The notes under the pieces were generated by a model that had not been told where the DNA came from, searched no databases, and worked only from the letters and a program-made list of their open reading frames with translations. Positions 1 through 7,465 of a stretch of DNA of 64,000 nt are shown one piece after another (position 1 is the stretch's first letter; each line of letters begins with the position of its first letter). The translations under genes were made by a program, and so were the position numbers. Source of the stretch: CAZYSK01 sp964649415 (GTDB taxonomy: Bacteria; Chloroflexota; Anaerolineae; B4-G1); contig CAZYSK010000002.1 in the NCBI GenBank assembly GCA_964649415.1, forward strand, positions 91,535-155,534, read 5' to 3'.

Positions 1-411
1 GACGACAGCTTGAGGCCAGCGAACGACGCCACCCGCGTGTTGAATCGTCCCATCCGGGTAGAACAGCTTGCAGCCTGCAACCCCCACTTCCGGCATCGCA
101 AGCGCCTCCAGGAGCGCCTCCAACCACCCTCGATGCACCTCGACGTCCTGATTGACCGACAGGAAGAACTCGCCGTGAGCCGCACGCAGACCGACGTTCA
201 TGCCGCCCGCAAACCCGAGGTTGCGATCGTTCTGGATCACGTGCACCTGGGGATGCCGCTCGCGCACCAACGCCACCGAGGAATCGGTCGAGGCGTTGTC
301 CACCACAATCACCTCATCGTCGGGCCCTGTCTGCGCCAGGATAGCGTCCAGACACGCCGCCAGATACGCCTCGCCGTTCCAACTGACGATGATGACAGAA
401 GCTCTAGTCAC
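1..411 (-). CDS. Family 2 glycosyltransferase, N-terminal part (runs off the left edge)
   Basis: Reading leftward from a GTG at 409-411 gives 137 open codons to the window edge. The translation has the GT-A fold start of GT2 enzymes: a first strand ASVIIVSWNGE, then VIVVDNASTDSS with the nucleotide-sugar-binding Asp, then a run resembling NLGFAGGMNVG, and a DXD-like NQDVE. This is the rhamnosyl-transferase-like GT2 pattern, so it probably adds a sugar to a surface glycan at the cytoplasmic face. The GTG start overlaps the TAG stop of the upstream gene by 8 bases (404-411), which suggests translational coupling with the methyltransferase-glycosyltransferase fusion. The acceptor and sugar cannot be told. 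The C-terminus lies outside the window. Confidence 0.85.
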   Translation of the reverse strand, partial: MTRASVIIVSWNGEAYLAACLDAILAQTGPDDEVIVVDNASTDSSVALVRERHPQVHVIQNDRNLGFAGGMNVGLRAAHGEFFLSVNQDVEVHRGWLEALLEALAMPEVGVAGCKLFYPDGTIQHAGGVVRWPQAVV

Positions 412-2377
412 GGCGGCGCTCCTCCCGGAGGTCAGCCACCTCTGACCCCAACCAGATCACGAGTCTTTCCAATTCAGAGATCTCTTCCAGCACATCCTGC
501 GCCCGATCACACTGCATCTGGTTGAACGCGTTCTGCTGGCGAATGAGCGATTCAGCGTACCAGCGGGCGGCAACGCCTCCCCACAGTTCGCGGAGGTAAG
601 CAATCAACCCACCAACCAGCGGCACAGTCGAGGCGAAGCGATGTGCCTGAAGCCGCGGTGACGGCGCTTCCGTGCCCTGCTGTTCCAGGGCTCTCGCCCG
701 CCGATGCAGATCAACGAGGGGTTGAATCTCACCCCGGCGGCCGCTTCCCCCTCCCGCTAGCTGCCAGAGGTAAGCCAGCCGCATGGCGCGTCTTTCCAAT
801 CCGGGGTCCACCTCGTCCAAGAGAGCGCTCTCTGCCTCCAAGAAGTTGTCTGGCCAGGTGCCCTTACCGTAGTGTTGGCAAACGAAGCGCAGACGGTCTC
901 GGTGAAAACCAACCATCCGCTCAAGGGTGCACTCTGGTGAAAACGGAGCGATGGCAAGCGCGTTCGGCTCCACGAGCACACGGTGCCCTGCAGCCCACAC
1001 CCGGGCACAGAAATCCGCCCCCAAGTACCGATCAAGGTAGCTCTCATCGAAGCCGTTCAAGCTCTGCCAGACGGAGCGGCGAAGCGCCATCATCGAACAA
1101 GGGACGAAATCCACCTCATCGACGCCATTCCATTGTCCCTCGCCAGCCTCGTGCCCGGCCCCTCGGTAGGAGATCCTCGCGATAGGGGGAGACAGATATG
1201 CCCCGGCCTGCAGAATGGCGCGCCCGTCTCCATCCAAGACCTTGCCGCCTACCACGCCAGCCGTCCCATCAACCTGGAAGCGGTGAACCAAAGCAGCCAA
1301 GGCTCCGGCCTGCGGCAAAGACCCAGAGTCAAGGATCAGCACCACATCTCCACTCATGGCCGCCAGGGCCTTGTTCAAGGCACGGGCGTCTCTCTCATCT
1401 GGCAGCCGTGCCTGCCATTCCCACTCTGTGGCGGGTGATGTCTCCTCGGGGGCCGGCAAAGCGGGTTCGGATTCGGCGATGACGACGGTTTCCCGAAATG
1501 GCGTGTCGTGCGCGGCCAATGCCTGAAGACAGCTCAAGAGCTTCTCTTCGTCGTCTCCTTGGTGAGATCTATGGTGAGAGACGACAACGGAGAGCGTAGG
1601 GGCAGGCCCGGTCGAGCGGGCAGCAGGAGCCGGCCTCGGCCGTGCAGCAGGTTCGGCGCGGAAAACGTATTGAACGGCCTGCGCCTCTTCTTGAGACAAC
1701 AGATCCTCCATCCAGTCTGGGCTGACGTGGGGGAAACGGCTCAGCACTTCACCGATCAGATCAGGTGAAACCGGCTCATAGACGGCCTGGATTTCCTTGA
1801 TCTGGAAGCCACTGGACGTCAACAACTGCTGAGCGGTCTGCTTGGTATAGAATCGAAGGTGAGTCTCGTCCAAGATACCCAGGGGAGCGTATTCGAAGCG
1901 CCCCAGCAACAATGACAGACGCACACTCCCGTGTGCGATATTGGGAAGCGATGCGACTATGTAGCCAGTCTGAGTCAGATAGCCCCTAAGCCGCCGCAGG
2001 ACGGCCCCGGGCGCACGCGTATGCTCCAACACGTCTCCAAAGGTGATCACGTCGAAGCGTTCGCCCCCCAGGGCAGCTTCCCAGTCCAGCACCTCGGCAT
2101 CCCCCAGGATCACCCGGTGACAATACGGGCGAGCCAGGTTGGCCACGGTTTCGTCTATCTCCACACTCGTGACCCGGCACCCCCGCTGCTGCATGACTCT
2201 CGACAGGTATCCTGTGCTGCACCCGATCTCCAACACGTTCTTGTTGAAGCCGACCAGGTTCAGCAGGTATGCGTGGGTCCCGGTTCCGTTTCCCCACCGC
2301 ACCCAATGGCGATGGTACTTAGGACAGGCGTCTCCCATAAAAACATCCCTCAGTACCTGGCCGGCCGAATCTGACAC
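404..2377 (-). CDS. SAM-dependent methyltransferase fused to a GT2-like domain
   Basis: The protein has 657 residues. The N-terminal third (about 40-230) is a class I methyltransferase: VLEIGCSTGYLS is the SAM-binding loop, followed by TSVEID and FDVITFGDVLEHT. Residues about 260-480 resemble a GT2 domain (PTLSVVVSHH, then VVLILDSGSLPQ, then FVPCSMMALRRSVW and GFDESYLDRYLGAD, as in rhamnosyl-transferase-like proteins). The C-terminal 60 residues are hydrophobic and then charged, probably an amphipathic or coiled-coil tail. Such fusions are found in surface polysaccharide loci, where they probably methylate and glycosylate a growing chain. The gene lies between the Wzt-like ATPase and another GT2, and overlaps the latter. 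Substrates are unknown. Confidence 0.82.
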   Translation of the reverse strand: MSDSAGQVLRDVFMGDACPKYHRHWVRWGNGTGTHAYLLNLVGFNKNVLEIGCSTGYLSRVMQQRGCRVTSVEIDETVANLARPYCHRVILGDAEVLDWEAALGGERFDVITFGDVLEHTRAPGAVLRRLRGYLTQTGYIVASLPNIAHGSVRLSLLLGRFEYAPLGILDETHLRFYTKQTAQQLLTSSGFQIKEIQAVYEPVSPDLIGEVLSRFPHVSPDWMEDLLSQEEAQAVQYVFRAEPAARPRPAPAARSTGPAPTLSVVVSHHRSHQGDDEEKLLSCLQALAAHDTPFRETVVIAESEPALPAPEETSPATEWEWQARLPDERDARALNKALAAMSGDVVLILDSGSLPQAGALAALVHRFQVDGTAGVVGGKVLDGDGRAILQAGAYLSPPIARISYRGAGHEAGEGQWNGVDEVDFVPCSMMALRRSVWQSLNGFDESYLDRYLGADFCARVWAAGHRVLVEPNALAIAPFSPECTLERMVGFHRDRLRFVCQHYGKGTWPDNFLEAESALLDEVDPGLERRAMRLAYLWQLAGGGSGRRGEIQPLVDLHRRARALEQQGTEAPSPRLQAHRFASTVPLVGGLIAYLRELWGGVAARWYAESLIRQQNAFNQMQCDRAQDVLEEISELERLVIWLGSEVADLREERRRD

Positions 2378-2392
2378 TCATGGGCGACTTGA

Positions 2393-2480
2393 CTCCGCGT
2401 AGGGGCCGGCAGGGATGCCTACGTCCCACCGTGCCAAAGGAGCCGGCAGGATGCCGGCGGTCCACCGTGTCACTTGAGTC
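2393..2480. repeat. Two REP-like hairpins, GTAG-footed GCCGGC family (family B)
   Basis: Two diverged copies of a short palindrome lie between the methyltransferase fusion and the ABC ATPase. The better copy contains GCCGGCAGGATGCCGGC followed by GGTCCACCGTG, a 7-bp stem with a 3-base loop. The first copy begins GTAGGGGCCGGCAGG. The same element occurs twice at 9034-9100, and a variant (GCAGGCAAGATGCCTGC) occurs twice at the right end of the window. It may act as a transcript-processing or stabilising hairpin between the two genes, but that is inference. Confidence 0.85.
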
Positions 2481-2509
2481 ACGCGCTTGGGGGCCCCCCG
2501 CCGACACCG

Positions 2510-2525
2510 CGCCATCAGAATGGCG
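2510..2525 (-). repeat. Family A palindrome forming the 3' end of the ABC ATPase gene
   Basis: The inverted repeat CGCCATCAGAATGGCG is the TCTG-loop form of the 18-bp family A palindrome. On the minus strand its TTCTGA supplies the last codon and the TGA stop of the upstream ABC ATPase, whose C-terminus ends in KTPF. The element appears to have replaced the native 3' end of the gene. Confidence 0.8.
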
Positions 2526-3774
2526 TCTTCTGAATAGGGATAGCGTGCTGCCACTCGGGAGCAAGATAGACCATTCCCTCCAACCGCTGCGTGTCCGGTC
2601 CCTGTCGCACGACGAAGGTGTACAGCCGATGATGGTGGTCATAGGCGTGCGTGGAAGTTTGGTTATAGATCGCCGCTGTGAACTGATACTGACCACCTAA
2701 CAGGAACAGATGATCCAAATGATAGGTTACGACCCCATCGCCTTCAATCGCATCGATGTCAAAACGGTCCACAGTCGTGTTCGTCCCGCTGATGTGCAGG
2801 CCGTCTTCCCGGTAGATGGCGACACCAAACGCAGGGGCTTCAATACGCCCATTGGCGCGATAGCGGATCTCGACGGTAAAGGGCTGGCCCGTCTCAAACT
2901 CCCAACAGGGATTGCCGCTTGCGTCAAGGAAGCGCAGGGAAGTGATCTCCGCCTCGAACGTGCCCCAACGCCGGCCCTCTATACTCAGGGTGGCCTTTCC
3001 TGCCAGTTGCTGCTGGTAGTAGTGCTTGTTGGCATAAGTCACGTACTCGTCCACGACTCCCGCCGAAGCACCATCAGCCTTGATCGTACCGTCCTGCATC
3101 CAGATCGCCCGCTCGCACAGATCGATGACGCTACTCAGGTCGTGGGACACCAGCACGATAGTCACTCCGTCCCGCCTGAGTCTGTTGATACGCTTCAGGC
3201 ACTTCTGCTGAAACACCTGATCACCCACGGCCAATACCTCGTCCACCAGCAGAATCTCCGGCGTGGTATGCACCGCTACGGAGAATCCCAGCCGCACATA
3301 CATCCCCGACGAGTAGTGCTTCACCGGGATATCGACGAAGCGTTCGAGTTCTGAGAAGGCGACAATATCATCCAATCTCCGCCGGACCTCAGCCCGACTC
3401 AAGCCCAAGACAGAGCAATTCAGGAAGATATTCTCTCGACCGGTGAGCTCGGAGTGGAAGCCGGCACCCAGTTCCAGCAGCGCGCCCACCTTCCCGTTGA
3501 CGCTGACCCGCCCGGAAGTGGGCTCAATGATACGAGTGGCTAACTTGAGCGCGGTGCTCTTGCCTGCACCGTTGGGCCCAATGATACCCACTGCCTCCCC
3601 CTGCTCCACCGAGAAACTGACGTCCCGCAAGGCCCAGAATTCCTCACGAGAGCTATGGTTGCGTCGGAATATGCCGATCGCCAACTCCTGGAAGGAGCGC
3701 GCTCGCTCGTGGTGTAGAACAAACCGCTTGGATACCTGATCGAACCGAATAGTTTCTCGCACAGCCCTACTCAC
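2515..3774 (-). CDS. ABC transporter ATP-binding protein, Wzt/TagH type (polysaccharide export)
   Basis: The 419-residue protein has all ABC ATPase motifs: Walker A GPNGAGKS (66-73), signature YSSGM (154-158), Walker B ILLVDE (174-179) and the switch His in LVSHD (211). The relaxed signature YSSGMYVRL is typical of the Wzt/TagH/KpsT export subfamily. Residues about 270-410 form a C-terminal extension like the Wzt jelly-roll domain that recognises the polysaccharide end group. Its partner permease (Wzm) is not in this window and presumably lies to the left. The last residues (IPIQKTPF) and stop are encoded by a family A repeat. A possible promoter lies at 3849-3876. Confidence 0.93.
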   Translation of the reverse strand: MSRAVRETIRFDQVSKRFVLHHERARSFQELAIGIFRRNHSSREEFWALRDVSFSVEQGEAVGIIGPNGAGKSTALKLATRIIEPTSGRVSVNGKVGALLELGAGFHSELTGRENIFLNCSVLGLSRAEVRRRLDDIVAFSELERFVDIPVKHYSSGMYVRLGFSVAVHTTPEILLVDEVLAVGDQVFQQKCLKRINRLRRDGVTIVLVSHDLSSVIDLCERAIWMQDGTIKADGASAGVVDEYVTYANKHYYQQQLAGKATLSIEGRRWGTFEAEITSLRFLDASGNPCWEFETGQPFTVEIRYRANGRIEAPAFGVAIYREDGLHISGTNTTVDRFDIDAIEGDGVVTYHLDHLFLLGGQYQFTAAIYNQTSTHAYDHHHRLYTFVVRQGPDTQRLEGMVYLAPEWQHAIPIQKTPF

Positions 3775-3848
3775 GATGTACAGTTCACGACAGGAGATCT
3801 TACCTTCAGCACAAAGACGACGCGGAGCCTAAAAAGACCTATCATGCT

Positions 3849-3876
3849 ATGATAACACACCCCATCATCCTTGCAA
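3849..3876 (-). promoter_or_regulatory. Possible sigma-70-type promoter for the Wzt-like gene
   Basis: On the minus strand TTGCAA (3871-3876) and TATCAT (3849-3854) are separated by 16 bases, about 75 bases upstream of the ABC ATPase start. This is the only reasonable -35/-10 pair seen in this intergenic stretch. The -35 lies next to a family A repeat copy. Confidence 0.35.
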
Positions 3877-3877
3877 A

Positions 3878-3896
3878 GGCGACATTCCGATGGCGC
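3878..3896. repeat. Single family A palindrome, intergenic
   Basis: GGCGACATTCCGATGGCGC is a family A copy with one mismatch in the left arm. It is flanked by CATCATCCTTGCAAA, which matches the spacer seen between units of the array at 56741. The rest of 3775-4017 shows no recognisable gene. Confidence 0.8.
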
Positions 3897-4017
3897 GCCA
3901 TACGAAACGAAAAGCCAAGGCCCCACGGGCGGTGGACGCTGCTATCCGCCACCCGAAGCCAACGCCATTAACCCGCTCTCAGCACTCCAGCCACGCGTCA
4001 GGGCCTTGACTGATACG

Positions 4018-4419
4018 TCACGCCATCAGAGCGGCGGTGTCCGTAGGGGAACGGCACGATGCAAACACGATCCCGCTCACCCTCGCGAGCTGCATCGCCC
4101 CACCGATCAAGTAGACCTGGAATGGCAGATACGGGTGTCGGCCCGCGACCACCGGGCTACTATAGACGGCTTCCCCGTTCAGGAAGGTTTCTGCCACGCG
4201 TTGGAAGGACTCGATGTCATACAGCGCCCCTCGTGGCAGAGCCAAGGCCGGGATCAGACGAACTATCAACGTGGTCACAAACACCAGGAGCACCAAGACG
4301 GATGGGCGCCCAGCGAGAGGAAACCCCTTGCGGGGTATGAGATAGTAGATGATAACGCAGCCGGCCAGGTACGCAAAGCTCAAGGCCAGCACACACTGAA
4401 TCGATAGCGACGTCAGCAT
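4018..4419 (-). pseudogene. Truncated membrane glycosyltransferase (GT-C type) fragment
   Basis: The 133 codons from ATG 4417-4419 encode two hydrophobic segments (about residues 5-30 and 38-60) and a loop with DIESFQRVAETFLNGEAVY. That loop is the conserved first loop of GT-C mannosyl/arabinosyl-transferase-like proteins, including the catalytic-type Asp. Family members normally have 400-600 residues and 8-13 membrane spans. This frame stops soon after the loop, inside a degenerate family A repeat (GCCGCTCTGATGGCG). The remainder of the gene is not visible downstream, so it is most likely a remnant. A short functional membrane protein is possible but less likely. Confidence 0.6.
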
Positions 4420-4561
4420 ACGAGCGCTCCCTTGGCGACAACGTGCTTCACGGGCCGGCGACGGCATGACCCGCTGGCCAGGGTCCCGGTGAATACACGC
4501 GCTACGCCAGGCAACGCGACAGACGAGCGCCGGGAGACCGATCCCGCAGCAGATGATTCGG

Positions 4562-5752
4562 TCAGCGGAGATCCTCCGCTTCCATACCGCGTCGCCCAAG
4601 CCTCAAGACACTCAGGAAGAAGCTTGACAATATGATCTGGCAGCCTAGAGCGAGCGACAGGCTCGCGGGTACGACAATCCGCAGCGTCCGGGTCGGCTCC
4701 AAAGGCCCAAAAGAGCGCACTCCCCAGCGGGCAAAGGCGTAGACAGATCCTAGCATCCCGATCAACGCCAGCGTTCCCCCAATGAACAACCCGACCTCCA
4801 GGGAAAGAAAGCGAAGCAGCCTGCCCAGCCGCGCGTCCGCGAGAAGGAAGCCCTCGGTGAAGCCAAACATCTTGGTGAACAGAGCGAAATTCACCGCCTG
4901 AAAGCCAACGAGAATTGAGATCGCCGCGTACAGAAGCGTGTGCACATCGAGAGTTATGTCGCCGACGTTGCGTGGGCCGGGCAGAAGCCAAACCATAACC
5001 ACCAAGCCCAGCACCATAAGCACGATGCCAGGGTATAGGAACAGCCAGCGCGGGCTGTAGACTAACAGGAATCGAAGATGTCTCCAACCATCTCGCCAAC
5101 TGCGCAGGTGAGGCGGACGGCTGCGGCCATCGGGATACAACGTAGTCGGCACTTCAGCGATCCGCATCCCGTGCAGCGTAGCCTTCACTACCATCTCGCT
5201 GGCGAACTCCATCCCGGTGGTGCGAAGGTCCAGATCGAGAATCGACGCTCTGTTGAAGCCACGAAGTCCGCAGTGAAAATCGCCACTGGGGCTGCGGAAC
5301 AGCAACCGCCCAATGCTGGTCAGCACAGGGTTGCCCAAATACCTGTGTAGCGGTGGCATAGCTCCCGGCTCGATTCCTCCCTGGAACCGGTTGCCCATCA
5401 CCAAATCATAGCCCGCTCGCAGCTTCTCCACAAACGGGGTCAGGTCGGTGAAATCGTAGCTGTCGTCGGCGTCCCCCATGATCACGTACTTGCCACGCGC
5501 TGCGGCAATGCCGCCCATCAGCGCGTTGCCATACCCCTTCGCCTCGACGGTGACCACGCGGGCCCCCGCGCGAGCCGCAATAGCTTGCGATCCATCCGTG
5601 CTGCCGTTGTCAGCGACCACCACCTCGCCGTCAATACCGTGCTCAAGCAAGAACCCCTGCGCCTTCTTGATACAAGTCCCAACCGTCTCAGCCTCGTTTA
5701 GGCAAGGCATCACAATTGAGAACTCGCAGACTTCACCGCTAGTCACTCGCAT
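4562..5752 (-). CDS. GT2 glycosyltransferase, dolichol-phosphate mannosyltransferase-like, with membrane tail
   Basis: From ATG 5750-5752 the protein has 396 residues. The N-terminal 220 form a GT2 domain: FSIVMPCLNEAETVGTCI, VVVADNGSTDGS, and GDADDSYDF with the DXD metal site. The sequence MGNRFQGGIEPGAMPPLHR matches DPM1/GtrB-like enzymes that charge polyprenyl phosphate with a sugar. About four hydrophobic segments follow, as in GtrB-like proteins. It could supply lipid-linked sugar to the GT-C enzymes of this locus (5817, 16080, 22028). An upstream in-frame extension in the long open frame lacks homology-like sequence and was dropped. Its C-terminal codons lie 142 bases upstream of the GT-C fragment. 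Confidence 0.88.
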   Translation of the reverse strand: MRVTSGEVCEFSIVMPCLNEAETVGTCIKKAQGFLLEHGIDGEVVVADNGSTDGSQAIAARAGARVVTVEAKGYGNALMGGIAAARGKYVIMGDADDSYDFTDLTPFVEKLRAGYDLVMGNRFQGGIEPGAMPPLHRYLGNPVLTSIGRLLFRSPSGDFHCGLRGFNRASILDLDLRTTGMEFASEMVVKATLHGMRIAEVPTTLYPDGRSRPPHLRSWRDGWRHLRFLLVYSPRWLFLYPGIVLMVLGLVVMVWLLPGPRNVGDITLDVHTLLYAAISILVGFQAVNFALFTKMFGFTEGFLLADARLGRLLRFLSLEVGLFIGGTLALIGMLGSVYAFARWGVRSFGPLEPTRTLRIVVPASLSLALGCQIILSSFFLSVLRLGRRGMEAEDLR

Positions 5753-5816
5753 TCTCACACTCCTGCACACGCTGCGGTGGGACGCACGCCCCCCAGACTC
5801 AAACACGCCCACCGCG

Positions 5817-7370
5817 TCATTTCGGGAGCAGCACCTCATACACCGGGATGGGTTCTTCCTTCCACAAGCGAAGGTGAAAATGCTGTCGCAGGATCTCCAG
5901 GCTATCGGCAAAGGAGGGCTGGCGGTCGACCACGTAATAGACTGGCCGGCTATCCTGGAGCAGGGCTGTGACGACGCGCGTTAGCTCATCCGTGAACTCC
6001 GCCCGGTCCAGGAAGTTCATACGACGGTAGAACAGCGTCGTTCGCCCTCCGAAGTAGTTGATCGGATCATTCCACAAATAAGCGAGGAAGACCGCATCGG
6101 GCTGGCTTCCATCCGTCAGGGACTGCATTTCGCCCAAGAACGACAACCCGGCCCGATTACGCTGCTGGAGGTGATGCCACGAAGTAGGAATTGAGGACAA
6201 CGACGTCACAGCGAGCGCAAGCAGCGCGATCCCCAAGGCCCACTTCTTCCAGGATACCGCCAAGTCCCGTATGGAAAGACATCCCCACGCGGCAAACAGA
6301 CCAACCGGCGCGAAGAGCGGCAACAAATAGCGGGTGTCCTCGTTCACCGGCGCCCAGGCGAAGGTGCTGCTCATGCCGAGATAGATCAAGAATAGCGTAC
6401 CAAGCAGAACGCCCGCCCGCCGTGGCGCTCTCGCCAGCCCGAGAACCGCAAGAACCAGCAGCCACGAGAAATTCTCCCACAGCGTCTTGGCAGCCCCGAT
6501 CAAGGAGTATCCGTCGGCAGGGCTGGGTCCCAAAGCGTAGGAGAGACTGAAGATGGGAAAGCTGTAGCCAGAGCGGGACGTCGAGTAATGAGTCTCAAGC
6601 GGATTGCCATATATCGCATAGTTGTACAGCCCCACGCCTGCCAGCCCAAGGATCACTGCGGCCACCAAGACCCAATTGATCGTGGAGTGAAGGATCCTCA
6701 AGCGCTGCACGTAGAGACCGTACGCGAATAGGGGCAGCAGTATCAAGACGTTGCTGTACTTGATGAAGGTAGCGATAACGACCAACGTCCCGGACAATCC
6801 ACCAAGCACCACCCGGCGCGCACGGCTCTTCTTGCGCCAGGCGGCCACATACGCCGCCAGCGCACCCAGCATGAAACAGGTCCCAGGAAGATCCGCCCAG
6901 ATGGACGTACCCCACTCCAAGAAAACGGGCGTGAAAGCCACGACGGCTGCGCCCAGCACGCCCGCTGGGCGGTCCAGTAGCAGACTCCCCAACAGGTAGG
7001 TGAAGAGCACACTCATCGTGCTCAGCACAGGCAGTACCAGGAAACTCGGAAGACCCGCCCACTGTGGAATCGCCAGAAGCAGCGGTAGACCAGGAGGGTA
7101 GTTCAAGTACAGACGTGACGGCCGTCGGGGACTCTGTCCCGCGAAGGCCGCCAGCGTGAAATACGGTCCCAGCTCCTCGTTAAGCGGATGCTCGATGGCA
7201 GGTCCGATGCCCCGTACGATGTTCCTTCCCGCCACCTGATAGCCCAAGGCATCCCACGCAGACGGCTGGCGCTCGATCAAGACCGCGCACAAGAACAGGC
7301 ACAGGAGCAGCAGGCCAACGAGCAACCACAAGTGAAGGCAACGGAACCGAACATTTCGCGCAGGCTGCAC
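5817..7370 (-). CDS. GT39/ArnT-like polytopic membrane glycosyltransferase
   Basis: The 517-residue protein starts at a GTG (7368-7370) and has about ten hydrophobic helices. The first periplasmic loop carries SAWDALGYQVAGRNI with an Asp in the position of the catalytic acid of PMT_2/GT39 enzymes, followed by LYLNYPPGLPLLLAI, close to the family HPPG-type loop motif. A soluble C-terminal part (about 400-517) follows, as in ArnT-like proteins. It probably transfers a sugar from a polyprenyl-phosphate donor outside the membrane. The donor could come from the DPM-like enzyme immediately downstream. No clear Shine-Dalgarno sequence precedes the GTG, so the start is uncertain. Confidence 0.82.
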   Translation of the reverse strand: MQPARNVRFRCLHLWLLVGLLLLCLFLCAVLIERQPSAWDALGYQVAGRNIVRGIGPAIEHPLNEELGPYFTLAAFAGQSPRRPSRLYLNYPPGLPLLLAIPQWAGLPSFLVLPVLSTMSVLFTYLLGSLLLDRPAGVLGAAVVAFTPVFLEWGTSIWADLPGTCFMLGALAAYVAAWRKKSRARRVVLGGLSGTLVVIATFIKYSNVLILLPLFAYGLYVQRLRILHSTINWVLVAAVILGLAGVGLYNYAIYGNPLETHYSTSRSGYSFPIFSLSYALGPSPADGYSLIGAAKTLWENFSWLLVLAVLGLARAPRRAGVLLGTLFLIYLGMSSTFAWAPVNEDTRYLLPLFAPVGLFAAWGCLSIRDLAVSWKKWALGIALLALAVTSLSSIPTSWHHLQQRNRAGLSFLGEMQSLTDGSQPDAVFLAYLWNDPINYFGGRTTLFYRRMNFLDRAEFTDELTRVVTALLQDSRPVYYVVDRQPSFADSLEILRQHFHLRLWKEEPIPVYEVLLPK

Positions 7371-7465
7371 GAACCGGATGTCTACGCTACCCAGAAGGCC
7401 CCCTCACGACTACGGCTAAGAACACGCACTCTGTGGATCGCTCGTGCAGGGTGCGCCACCAACGA

